NCBI GenBank assembly: GCA_902470695.1
Contig: CABRHH010000024.1
Coordinates: 1 to 42,870, forward strand
Origin: an uncultured Collinsella sp.
Lineage (GTDB): Bacteria > Actinomycetota > Coriobacteriia > Coriobacteriales > Coriobacteriaceae
DNA: 42,870 bases
Direction: 5' to 3'
In this document: positions 15,516 to 22,717 of the stretch, piece after piece
How positions within the stretch are numbered: the first letter of the stretch is position 1
How the letters are laid out: each line of letters opens with the position of its first letter
Translations under genes and position numbers: made by a program
Notes under the pieces: model-generated
Seen by the model: only the letters and a program-made list of their open reading frames with translations
Told to the model about the DNA's origin: nothing
The model's database searches: none

Positions 15516-17312
15516 GTGGAGCACACCAGCTCGGCTAACCCTGCCAACATCCATTCCATGCATACCCGCACCTGCGGTGAGCTCAGGTGCGAGCACGTGG
15601 GGGAGGAAGTCACCCTCACCGGTTGGGTGAGCCGCCGCCGCGACCACGGCGGCCTGATCTTCTGCGACCTGCGCGACCGCGAGGGCATCACCCAGATCAA
15701 CTTCGACCCCGAGCACTCAGGCGGCGACGCCTTCAAGATCGCCGAGACCATGCGTCCCGAGTGGCCGATCCTGGTGCACGGCGTGGTGCGCGACCGCGGC
15801 CACGATGCGGTGAACCCCAAGCTCGCCACCGGCGAGATCGAGGTGCTCGTGGACCGCGCCGAGGTGCTCAACCGCTCCAAGACCCCGCCGTTCCAGATCG
15901 AGGACGGCATCGAGACGGCTGAGGACACACGTCTGCGCTACCGCTATCTTGACCTGCGCCGGCCCGAGATGGCCGCGCGCCTGCGCCTGCGCTCCGACTT
16001 CGCCTTCGCGATTCGCTCCGCCCTGCACGAGCGCGCCTTTACCGAGGTGGAGACCCCGGCGCTGTTCAAGTCCACACCCGAGGGCGCGCGCGACTTCGTG
16101 GTGCCGAGCCGCCTGCAGCCGGGCAGCTTCTACGCGCTGCCGCAGTCGCCTCAGCTGCTCAAGCAGCTGCTCATGGTGGGCGGCGTGGAGCGCTACTACC
16201 AGGTGGCCAAGTGCTTCCGCGACGAGGACCTGCGCGCCGACCGTCAGCCGGAGTTCACGCAGGTGGACATCGAGATGAGCTTCGTCGAGCAGGACGATGT
16301 CATGGCCCAGCTCGAAGACGTGCTGGCGGCCGCCTTCGCGAAGATGGGTGTGGAGATGCCCTGCCCGCTGCGCCGCATCTCCTACTGGGACGCCATGGAC
16401 ACCTACGGTTCCGACAAGCCCGACACGCGCTTCGGGATGGAGCTCGTGGACCTCACCGACGTGTTCGCCACCTCGGCCTTCAAGGTGTTCGCCAGCGCCG
16501 CTACCACCGAGGGCCACGTGGTGAAGGCCATCAACGCCAAGGGTGCCGGCAGCTGGCCGCGCGCGCAGATCGACAAACTCGCCAAGGTGGCGTCCACCTT
16601 CGGCGCCAAGGGCCTGGCCTGGATCGCGTTCCGTGAGGACGGCTCCATGAACAGCCCGATCGTGAAGTTCTTCACGGACGAGGAGATGGCCGAGCTGCGC
16701 CGTCGCTGCGATGTCGAGCCGGGTGACCTGGTGATGTTCGCCGCCGGTCCGCGCCTTGCTTCCGACGAAATCCTGGGCGGCATGCGCATGCACATGGCCG
16801 AGGCGCTCGAGATCCCGCGCGAGGGTCACGACTTCCTGTGGGTGGTGGACTTCCCGCTGTTCCATTGGGACGAGGATGCCAAGCGCTACGAGGCCGAGCA
16901 CCAGCCGTTCACCCTGCCGCACCTCGATGAGCTGCACCTGCTGGAGGAGAACCCGCTGGCGATGGGCAGCTGCACGTATGACTTCGTGATGGACGGTTTC
17001 GAGGCCGGTGGCGGCGGCATGCGTATCCACGACGCCGAGCTCCAGCTCAAGATGCTCGAGTTCATGGGCTTTAGCGAGGAGCGGGCACGCGCGCAGTTCG
17101 GCTTCCTCATGGAGGCGCTCGAGTTCGGTGCGCCGCCGATGGGCGGTTTCGCGCTCGGTCTGGACCGCGTGTGCATGCTGCTGGCGGGCACCGACTCCAT
17201 CCGCGACGTCATGGCCTTCCCCAAGACGAGCAGCGGTTCGGACCTGATGAGCGCCGCGCCGTCTGAGGTGAGTGCGGGGCAGCTGAAAGAGGTCGGCCTC
17301 CGCCTCGAGTAG
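15516..17312 (+). CDS. aspS: Aspartate--tRNA ligase
   Basis: This 598-residue class II synthetase charges tRNA-Asp with aspartate. The anticodon-binding OB fold (about 15-120) includes GEEVTLTGWVSRRRDHGGLIFCDLRD. Motif 2 is visible in RYYQVAKCFRDEDLRADRQPEFTQVDIEM, and motif 3 in GGFALGLDRVCMLL. Between them is the bacterial-type GAD insertion (about 300-430). The length equals that of the usual bacterial enzyme. The GTG start is chosen because AAGGAGGAG is 5 nt upstream; the frame is open further up without a ribosome site. Whether it is discriminating or also charges tRNA-Asn cannot be told by eye. Confidence 0.97.
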   Translation: MEHTSSANPANIHSMHTRTCGELRCEHVGEEVTLTGWVSRRRDHGGLIFCDLRDREGITQINFDPEHSGGDAFKIAETMRPEWPILVHGVVRDRGHDAVNPKLATGEIEVLVDRAEVLNRSKTPPFQIEDGIETAEDTRLRYRYLDLRRPEMAARLRLRSDFAFAIRSALHERAFTEVETPALFKSTPEGARDFVVPSRLQPGSFYALPQSPQLLKQLLMVGGVERYYQVAKCFRDEDLRADRQPEFTQVDIEMSFVEQDDVMAQLEDVLAAAFAKMGVEMPCPLRRISYWDAMDTYGSDKPDTRFGMELVDLTDVFATSAFKVFASAATTEGHVVKAINAKGAGSWPRAQIDKLAKVASTFGAKGLAWIAFREDGSMNSPIVKFFTDEEMAELRRRCDVEPGDLVMFAAGPRLASDEILGGMRMHMAEALEIPREGHDFLWVVDFPLFHWDEDAKRYEAEHQPFTLPHLDELHLLEENPLAMGSCTYDFVMDGFEAGGGGMRIHDAELQLKMLEFMGFSEERARAQFGFLMEALEFGAPPMGGFALGLDRVCMLLAGTDSIRDVMAFPKTSSGSDLMSAAPSEVSAGQLKEVGLRLE

Positions 17313-17355
17313 CTCGCTTCCCCACGCACCCCACCTCGCCCTTCACTCGTCGGGC

Positions 17356-17409
17356 GCCGCACGCAAGGCGCGGTACCCTCCTCGTTCAGGGCGATCTGGG
17401 GCACGTGGG
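17356..17409. repeat. 54-bp direct repeat, copy 1
   Basis: This 54-bp sequence, beginning GCCGCACGCAAGGCGCGG and ending GGGGCACGTGGG, recurs exactly at 17509-17562, 153 bp away. A diverged partial copy lies between them. It follows aspS in a gene-free region of about 400 bp. Confidence 0.9.
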
Positions 17410-17433
17410 AAACCGAGCAGGGCGCGTGGGCCT

Positions 17434-17470
17434 ATGCCCTCGTCTTTCGGGGCAATCTCGGGCACCTCGC
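17434..17470. repeat. Diverged partial copy of the 54-bp repeat
   Basis: The stretch CCTCGTCTTTCGGGGCAATC and the bases that follow match the second half of the 54-bp repeat with several substitutions. It suggests an older, decayed tandem array. Confidence 0.55.
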
Positions 17471-17508
17471 GCAGCCTTGGTGATCGATGCGGGCAGGGTG
17501 TTAGCGGT

Positions 17509-17562
17509 GCCGCACGCAAGGCGCGGTACCCTCCTCGTTCAGGGCGATCTGGGGCACGTGGG
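17509..17562. repeat. 54-bp direct repeat, copy 2
   Basis: Exact second copy of the 54-bp sequence at 17356-17409. On the minus strand both copies happen to be open in the frame that runs on from the FMN reductase region, but they lie beyond a strong terminator, so they are considered non-coding. Confidence 0.9.
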
Positions 17563-17615
17563 GTACGGGACAGCCGGCCTACGGTCGGCGGGCTTGCGGG
17601 CCTGCGGTATATTGT

Positions 17616-17660
17616 TTCAAAAAACGGCCGCCATCGGGATGAAGCCCGATGGCGGCCGTT
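17616..17660 (-). terminator. Terminator of the FMN reductase gene
   Basis: Read on the minus strand, 17660-17645 pairs with 17638-17623 over 16 bp with a 6-nt loop, followed by a run of T (plus-strand A's 17619-17624). It lies 50 bp after the reductase stop. Confidence 0.9.
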
Positions 17661-17709
17661 GTGCGTTTGGGGGAGCCGAGTGCGGGTGGCTGCCTGCGCG
17701 CGAGGACAC

Positions 17710-18264
17710 CTATTCCGCGATGGCGGCAAGGAAGGTTTCAACCTGGTCGGCGAGCTGAGCGCGCTGCTCGTCGGTGAGCTCGAGGATGTCGGTGGTCCAG
17801 GCGCTGGGGTCCACCGAAATGCCGACACCGGTCTTGCCGATGGCTTCAACGCCCATGGCGGCGAAGAGCTTTTCCATGTTGTTGCGCATGCCGGCGGTGG
17901 CTGCACGGCCGCCCACGCCGCTGATGGTGGCGCGCTTGTCGCGCAGGATGCTCGGCGAGGTGTAGTCGGATTCGTCGGTGGGGCGCGACAGCCAATCGAG
18001 CAGGTTTTTCAAGCCGCCGGGGATGTTGTAGTTGTACTCCGGCGAGCAGATCCAGATGCCGTCGGCGGCGGCCACGGCATCGCGGGCGCGCTGCACGGGT
18101 GCGGGGGTGGGCCACTCGGCGTCCTGGTTCATGAAGGGAACGTCGTCCCAGGTGAGTTCATGGATCTCGGCGCGGTCACCGATCATACCTCGAATCTCGT
18201 CCATGAGTTGGCGGTTGAAGGACTTCTTGCGCAGCGACCCGCAGATCATCAGAACATGTGGCAT
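17710..18264 (-). CDS. NADPH-dependent FMN reductase
   Basis: This 184-residue flavodoxin-fold protein shows the FMN phosphate-binding loop GSLRKKSFNRQL (about residues 8-19) and the flavin-ring loop SPEYNYNIPGGLKNLLDWLSR. These are the signatures of the NADPH-dependent FMN reductase family (azoreductase, chromate or quinone reductase relatives). It is cytoplasmic and probably reduces quinones or azo compounds at the expense of NAD(P)H. The ATG at 18264 follows AAGGAG; a longer frame starting at 18303 has no ribosome site. A single-gene unit: terminator downstream and a -10-like TATAGA on the minus strand at 18347-18352 upstream. Confidence 0.93.
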   Translation of the reverse strand: MPHVLMICGSLRKKSFNRQLMDEIRGMIGDRAEIHELTWDDVPFMNQDAEWPTPAPVQRARDAVAAADGIWICSPEYNYNIPGGLKNLLDWLSRPTDESDYTSPSILRDKRATISGVGGRAATAGMRNNMEKLFAAMGVEAIGKTGVGISVDPSAWTTDILELTDEQRAQLADQVETFLAAIAE

Positions 18265-18484
18265 AGGGAGGCTCCTTTTCGGTTGGGGGTTGCCGGGTGG
18301 CACCGTGCCATCGGGTGCGATGTCGCCCGGGTGGTTTGGCGGTGTCTCTATACCCTCGTGTACCCGGTCGTCGAGCGTCTATGCCGCAGGATGGAGCGGG
18401 GCGTTGCTGCGGGGGTGGGCAAAGCGGTGCGATGCGGCCGTTCTTGTCCGCGCACATGCAAGTGCGCTGCGGCTACTGCCAGCG

Positions 18485-20416
18485 TTACTTGGTGTTTTCG
18501 AGAACACTCATAAACCGGGCAAAGCTCGTTGCGGTCAGGATATCTTGCTGCAAACGTCGATTGTTGGTGATGTCGAGCAACAGGTCGTAGAGGTGCTCGA
18601 TGTTTGAGCGGTCCCCGGCCTGGACCGCCAAGAGGAATACGATGCGAACATCTTTAGACCCAGCGTTCCAGTCGAGCGGGTGGTCGAGTACCGCGACGGC
18701 GACTTTGGTTTTGGCGCTTGACGGGCTAAGCGAGTGAGGTATGGCGAGCAGCGGATCCATGGTGGTATCAGAGAGCGTTTCGCGTTCTAGCACGGAGGAG
18801 AGGAAACTGGCATCGGTATAGCCATTTTTCTCAAGCTGGGTGCAAAGCGTTTCCAAGACCTCTCCTTTTCCGAGGGGGTCTTCAAGGTGGAAGAAAAGCT
18901 CCTGGTCAAAAAATGAGCTGATATGGGAATTCCTGTGCTCTTCAAGTCCATTGAGCATGCGGGAAATCGTTTCAGTGTCTTGTGTACTCAGGCTGAAGTC
19001 GACAAGGACGTGCGGCAGCGGTGCCGACTCAAGCGGTACGGTAGTGACGATGAAGGCAATGCCATCCAGGTCGGTTGCGGAAAGCTCCTTAAACTCCCGA
19101 TAGGAAATACATCGGGCGATGTCGATTCGGTCTCCGAAGTAGGTAAGAAGCCGGCTTTCGAGCATGCGCGCAATCGAATTGCTTGATCCGCATACGAGCA
19201 TGATACTGTGCAGGGGACGGTCGGCGGGGCTGTGGCGCTCAATGGCTGCTCCGAGGTGAAGTGCAACGTAGCCAACTTCGTCCTCGGAAAGCGTGTACGG
19301 TTCGGTTGAGAACACCTTGCTTGTACTGGCCAGCGCGATTTCAAATGCCAGCGGAAAGCTTGATCTGATGGTGTTGAGCAAAGGGTTCTTTTTGATGATT
19401 TTCAAATCTTTGCTGGAGAAGGTCGAAGCGAGGTGTTGGAGTAGGCTTCGCTTCAGCTCGACATCGTCTCGCAGGTCAAAGCCATAATTAACCATCACGG
19501 AGTCGAGCAAAGCATCGACATCGGTCCGAAAGAGATGGTCATCGATGCCAAGCCGATCGAGATTGGTATTGCTGAGAATGTGGAGCAGCAGGTAGCCGCG
19601 TTCAGCTTGGCAGATGGAGATCGAGAAAGCTTGCTCAAGTTCCTGGCAAGTTCCATCGAGAAAAATGGCAACACGCGTGCTTGCCGCTGCATCTTCACTT
19701 GACTCGATGGTGCAGCCGCTCATGATGCGATGCACCATGAGCGCTGTGTGCACCAGGATATTCTTGAAGCCGTAATCGGTTGAAACGATGCCTGATTGTT
19801 CGAGATGGCGGCGAACGATGCGTTCAAGCTCTCCCAGATCTATATGGGGAAACAACCTGGCCTCATCTTCGGTAAAGCCTTTTACATACGAGCGCATGTT
19901 GCGGACGAGAACTCGTTCCATAAAGCAGCGTCGGCGATTATCTTCGCGACCCAGTACTTTAACTCCCTTGCCGGGTTTGACGAGTAGGGCTAAATCGTAC
20001 TCGGTGAGGATGTCTTTGATTTGGCGAATATAGTTTTGCAGGGTATTGTCGCCCACGTAGATGATCTCGGCGAGCTCATCGTATGGGCGATAGTCATCAG
20101 AGACGAGAAGCGCGTGCAGAAGGAAACGAATGCGTGCGTCCGCGCTCGATAGATCCGGTTCGGATGTTGCACGCTCGCACGTTGTCGCGAAAAAGTCGTC
20201 AAAGAGCTGCTCGTTTTGAATGACCAGATGGTAACCCTGTCCGCGTTTGATATCGATAAACGCGCCGTGGTCTTCAAGAGCTGTATTTATTTTTGCGATG
20301 TCGCTGCGGAGCGTGCGCTCCGTGACATCAAAGAGCTCGGCCATGCGTGCAGCAGGTGTGTAGCTCGCGTGCTGCACTGTTTCGAAAATCGCATGTAGGC
20401 GCTTGTTGCCAAACAA
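18485..20416 (-). CDS. PRD-domain transcriptional activator (MtlR/LicR-like) with PTS EIIB/EIIA domains
   Basis: This 643-residue regulator has two amino-terminal HTH regions (ARMAELFDVTERTLRSDIAKIN and the LAEIIYVGDNTLQNYIRQIKDIL region), two PRD domains (about 180-390), a short EIIB-like domain (about 400-490) and a carboxyl EIIA-like domain of fructose type (about 500-643, with AIPHS). Such proteins are phosphorylated by HPr and by their cognate PTS, and turn on the PTS operon when the sugar is present. The TTG start at 20416 is preferred: it follows GAAGGGAG, and the upstream in-frame ATG at 20521 lies inside a palindromic operator. The gene is divergent from the PTS operon, which it probably controls. 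Confidence 0.88.
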   Translation of the reverse strand: MFGNKRLHAIFETVQHASYTPAARMAELFDVTERTLRSDIAKINTALEDHGAFIDIKRGQGYHLVIQNEQLFDDFFATTCERATSEPDLSSADARIRFLLHALLVSDDYRPYDELAEIIYVGDNTLQNYIRQIKDILTEYDLALLVKPGKGVKVLGREDNRRRCFMERVLVRNMRSYVKGFTEDEARLFPHIDLGELERIVRRHLEQSGIVSTDYGFKNILVHTALMVHRIMSGCTIESSEDAAASTRVAIFLDGTCQELEQAFSISICQAERGYLLLHILSNTNLDRLGIDDHLFRTDVDALLDSVMVNYGFDLRDDVELKRSLLQHLASTFSSKDLKIIKKNPLLNTIRSSFPLAFEIALASTSKVFSTEPYTLSEDEVGYVALHLGAAIERHSPADRPLHSIMLVCGSSNSIARMLESRLLTYFGDRIDIARCISYREFKELSATDLDGIAFIVTTVPLESAPLPHVLVDFSLSTQDTETISRMLNGLEEHRNSHISSFFDQELFFHLEDPLGKGEVLETLCTQLEKNGYTDASFLSSVLERETLSDTTMDPLLAIPHSLSPSSAKTKVAVAVLDHPLDWNAGSKDVRIVFLLAVQAGDRSNIEHLYDLLLDITNNRRLQQDILTATSFARFMSVLENTK

Positions 20417-20474
20417 CGCAAGACTCCCTTCGCACCTTTCGAGGCCGAACGCATATACATCGTGAATCGAAGAA

Positions 20475-20480
20475 ATTATC
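20475..20480 (-). promoter_or_regulatory. Extended -10 of the PRD regulator gene
   Basis: On the minus strand TGGGATAAT forms an extended -10 box about 60 nt before the TTG start. It lies just downstream (in the direction of transcription) of the operator at 20511-20534, so the regulator may control its own gene. Confidence 0.5.
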
Positions 20481-20510
20481 CCATGCGAAAAGTCGCGGTG
20501 CGTGCCAACC

Positions 20511-20534
20511 CATTTCCGCATCGAAGCGGAAATG
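20511..20534. promoter_or_regulatory. Operator copy 1 (TTTCC-N10-GGAAA)
   Basis: CATTTCCGC and GCGGAAATG form a perfect 9-bp dyad around 6 bases. It is the most symmetric of three copies in the divergent region and lies nearest to the regulator gene. Confidence 0.75.
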
Positions 20535-20553
20535 CCGGGGTATTCGTATGTTT

Positions 20554-20577
20554 CATTTCCACATGCAACTGGAAAAA
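20554..20577. promoter_or_regulatory. Operator copy 2 (TTTCC-N10-GGAAA)
   Basis: TTTCC at 20556-20560 and GGAAA at 20571-20575 keep the same 10-base spacing as copy 1. Its centre is 43 bp from that of copy 1. Confidence 0.7.
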
Positions 20578-20598
20578 CCCGCAGAAAAAGATACGTGC

Positions 20599-20622
20599 CA
20601 TTTCCACTTGAAGGCGGAAGCC
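20599..20622. promoter_or_regulatory. Operator copy 3 (TTTCC-N10-GGAAG)
   Basis: TTTCC at 20601-20605 and GGAAG at 20616-20620, again with 10 bases between. Its centre is 45 bp from that of copy 2, and it ends just upstream of the candidate -35 box of the PTS operon. Confidence 0.7.
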
Positions 20623-20629
20623 GGGGAGG

Positions 20630-20658
20630 TTGAGTCGCCGGTTGTGCGATTGCATCAT
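20630..20658 (+). promoter_or_regulatory. Candidate activator-dependent promoter of the PTS operon
   Basis: TTGAGT (20630-20635), 17 bp, then CATCAT (20653-20658). The weak -10 box and the operator directly upstream of the -35 box fit a promoter that needs an activator. Confidence 0.45.
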
Positions 20659-20684
20659 GAGGGGCGTCAAGAAGGGAGATCGCG

Positions 20685-21143
20685 ATGGAGCAAGTTTTCA
20701 CACGAGATCAGGTGTTGCTCGGACTCGAGGCATCAAGCCAGGAGGATATCTTTCGCGCGGTTGCCGAGAAGGCGGAGGCGTTGGGGGTTGCTCCGGCGGA
20801 TGGTGCCTACAGCGGGCTTGTTGAGCGCGAACGCGAGATTGCGACCGGTCTGATGGATGGGTTTGCCATTCCGCATACGAAATGCGCCGCAATCCGTAGG
20901 CCGGCAATGTTCTATGTCCGGACGGCGGCACCGCTGGAGTGGCAGACGATGGATGGGCTTCCAGTCCAGCATCTGTTCGTGCTGATGGCCCCCGACGGGG
21001 CCGGAGGTCGGGATCATCTGCGGGTGCTGTCCGCGTTAGCGACATGCCTGCTTGAAGATGAGTTCAAAGAGGCGGTCGCGCACGCTGCGACGCCGCAGGA
21101 CGTGGTGGAGCTCGTTGGTGAGCACATCGAAAAGGAGGATTGA
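20685..21143 (+). CDS. PTS fructose-family EIIA component
   Basis: This 152-residue cytoplasmic protein is the EIIA of the fructose/mannitol class. The phosphorylated histidine is His64 in GFAIPHTK, the family signature. It takes phosphate from HPr and passes it to the EIIB encoded next. AAGGGAG stands before the ATG. EIIA, EIIB and EIIC are separate genes here, closely spaced, and the GH38 gene follows. Confidence 0.93.
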   Translation: MEQVFTRDQVLLGLEASSQEDIFRAVAEKAEALGVAPADGAYSGLVEREREIATGLMDGFAIPHTKCAAIRRPAMFYVRTAAPLEWQTMDGLPVQHLFVLMAPDGAGGRDHLRVLSALATCLLEDEFKEAVAHAATPQDVVELVGEHIEKED

Positions 21144-21148
21144 TTGGG

Positions 21149-21466
21149 ATGAAGGTAGTAGGTGTTTCTGCATGCCCTGCGGGGCTTGCCCATACGCCCA
21201 TGGCCGCAAAGGCGCTCATGAAGGCGGGCGAGAAGCTCGGCTGGGACGTCAAGATCGAGCAGCAGGGCTCGATGGGTCAGATTGATGCGGTGACCGACGA
21301 GGAGGCCGCAGCGGCTGATTTCGTCCTTATCGCCTCGGATCAGAAGATTCAGGGCATGGGGCGTTTCGAGGGGAGGCCTGTGATTCGTATCGATATCAAC
21401 ATGTGCATTAAGGCTCCGGAGGCCGTGCTGAAAAAGTGCGCCGCCGCTGTTGAGGCAAAGAAATAG
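21149..21466 (+). CDS. PTS fructose-family EIIB component
   Basis: This 105-residue protein is the EIIB; the phospho-cysteine is Cys9 in SACPAGLAHT, which matches the usual CPTGIAHT motif. Phosphate goes from this Cys to the sugar during uptake. The ATG at 21149 is chosen because AAGGAGG lies about 10 nt upstream; a TTG at 21140 overlaps the previous stop but is too close to that site. Confidence 0.93.
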   Translation: MKVVGVSACPAGLAHTPMAAKALMKAGEKLGWDVKIEQQGSMGQIDAVTDEEAAAADFVLIASDQKIQGMGRFEGRPVIRIDINMCIKAPEAVLKKCAAAVEAKK

Positions 21467-21475
21467 GAGGACCTC

Positions 21476-22567
21476 ATGAAGAAATTCTTCTCTGAGTTCA
21501 AGGGTCACTTGATGACCGGCATTGGTTACATGCTGCCTCTCATCATCGGATCATCCTTGGTAGTTGCGATTCCAACGTTGATCGGCTTGGCAATGGGCTG
21601 CACAAGCCTCACGGAAGACATGACGGGCGTTCAGGGATTCCTGTATCAGGTGCAGCAAGTTGGCTGGACGGGCATCGGTATGGTCAATACCGTACTCGCT
21701 GCCTTCATCGCATACTCAATTGCCGACAAGCCTGCTATCGGCGCCGGCTTTGTGGGTGGCGCGATCGCGACGAGCACACAGGCAGGATTCTTGGGTGCGG
21801 TGCTCTATGCGTTCATCGCCGGCTATATCGTGCGCTGGGCGACAAAGACCATCCACGTCAAAGGCGCCTTCCAGCAGACGATGCCCTTGGTTATTCTGCC
21901 GTTTCTGGCGACGGGTGTCATTGCGCTCATCGGTGTGATTTTGGCCGAGCCCCTAGCGTTCGTGAACGAGTCGATTGTGAACTGGCTGCGCGAGATGTGC
22001 ACGAGCGGAACGAGCAAGGTGCTCATGGCTATCGTGCTGGGCGCCATGATCGGCTTCGATATGGGCGGTCCGGTGAACAAGGCTGCTTGGATGGCTGGTA
22101 ATGTTTTGCTGCTCGAGGGAATCTACACGCCTGCCGTGTTCGTGAACTGCGCAATCACGATTCCGCCTCTGGGTTATGCCCTCGCCGCTCTGCTTCGTAA
22201 GGATCGCTTCTCTCAGGCGCTGCGTGATTCGGCGGCCGGCAACTGGGTCATGAGCTTTATCGGCATTACCGAAGGCGCAATTCCCTTTACGCTTATCAAG
22301 GCGACGCGCCTGATCCCGGTGAACGTGATTGGTTCCGCCCTGGGTGCGGCGCTCGCTGCCCTGCTCGGTGCCGATGCGGTTATCCCTCCGCTTGGTGGCT
22401 GGTATGGGTGCATCACCATGGTGAATCCGTGGGCGTACCTGATCGGCATCGCTGTCGGATCCCTGTTCATTGCGTTTGCCTCCACCGCGCTGGTCGACTT
22501 CAATGTCGATCCCAATAACGTGGAAGAAGATGTGGACGAGGAGGATATCGAGATCTCGTTCGAATAG
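21476..22567 (+). CDS. PTS fructose-family EIIC permease
   Basis: This 363-residue membrane protein has about nine hydrophobic spans and the family stretches GYMLPLIIGSSLVVAIP, GFVGGAIAT, MIGFDMGGPVNKAAW and GITEGAIPF. It forms the sugar channel. The fructose family includes transporters for fructose, mannose-containing compounds and 2-O-alpha-mannosylglycerate. The following GH38 gene points to an alpha-mannoside as substrate. Starts after AGGAGG, 9 bp after the EIIB stop. The tail is acidic (DEEDIEISFE). Confidence 0.93.
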   Translation: MKKFFSEFKGHLMTGIGYMLPLIIGSSLVVAIPTLIGLAMGCTSLTEDMTGVQGFLYQVQQVGWTGIGMVNTVLAAFIAYSIADKPAIGAGFVGGAIATSTQAGFLGAVLYAFIAGYIVRWATKTIHVKGAFQQTMPLVILPFLATGVIALIGVILAEPLAFVNESIVNWLREMCTSGTSKVLMAIVLGAMIGFDMGGPVNKAAWMAGNVLLLEGIYTPAVFVNCAITIPPLGYALAALLRKDRFSQALRDSAAGNWVMSFIGITEGAIPFTLIKATRLIPVNVIGSALGAALAALLGADAVIPPLGGWYGCITMVNPWAYLIGIAVGSLFIAFASTALVDFNVDPNNVEEDVDEEDIEISFE

Positions 22568-22580
22568 CACTGACGTTGCG

Positions 22581-22661
22581 AGCCCCGTCCCTGGGCAAGG
22601 TGGACCGTTGTCTTGTTTCAATGCAGGAGCTGTTCACGGCTCGGGTCGGGGCTTTGTTTTT
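22581..22661 (+). terminator. Possible internal terminator between EIIC and GH38
   Basis: AGCCCCGTCCC (22581-22591) pairs with GGGTCGGGGCT (22643-22653) with one mismatch around a long loop; TTTGTTTTT follows. It may reduce read-through from the PTS genes into the mannosidase gene. Confidence 0.5.
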
Positions 22662-22717
22662 GTAAGCCTCGCAGGCTATAAGCACCTAGCTACGAGTTTA
22701 TTTGGAAGGAATCGGAT

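Noticed and set aside
20417..20701. Longer amino end of the PRD regulator
   Set aside because: The extension covers all three operator palindromes and the extended -10 box, and has no domain resemblance.
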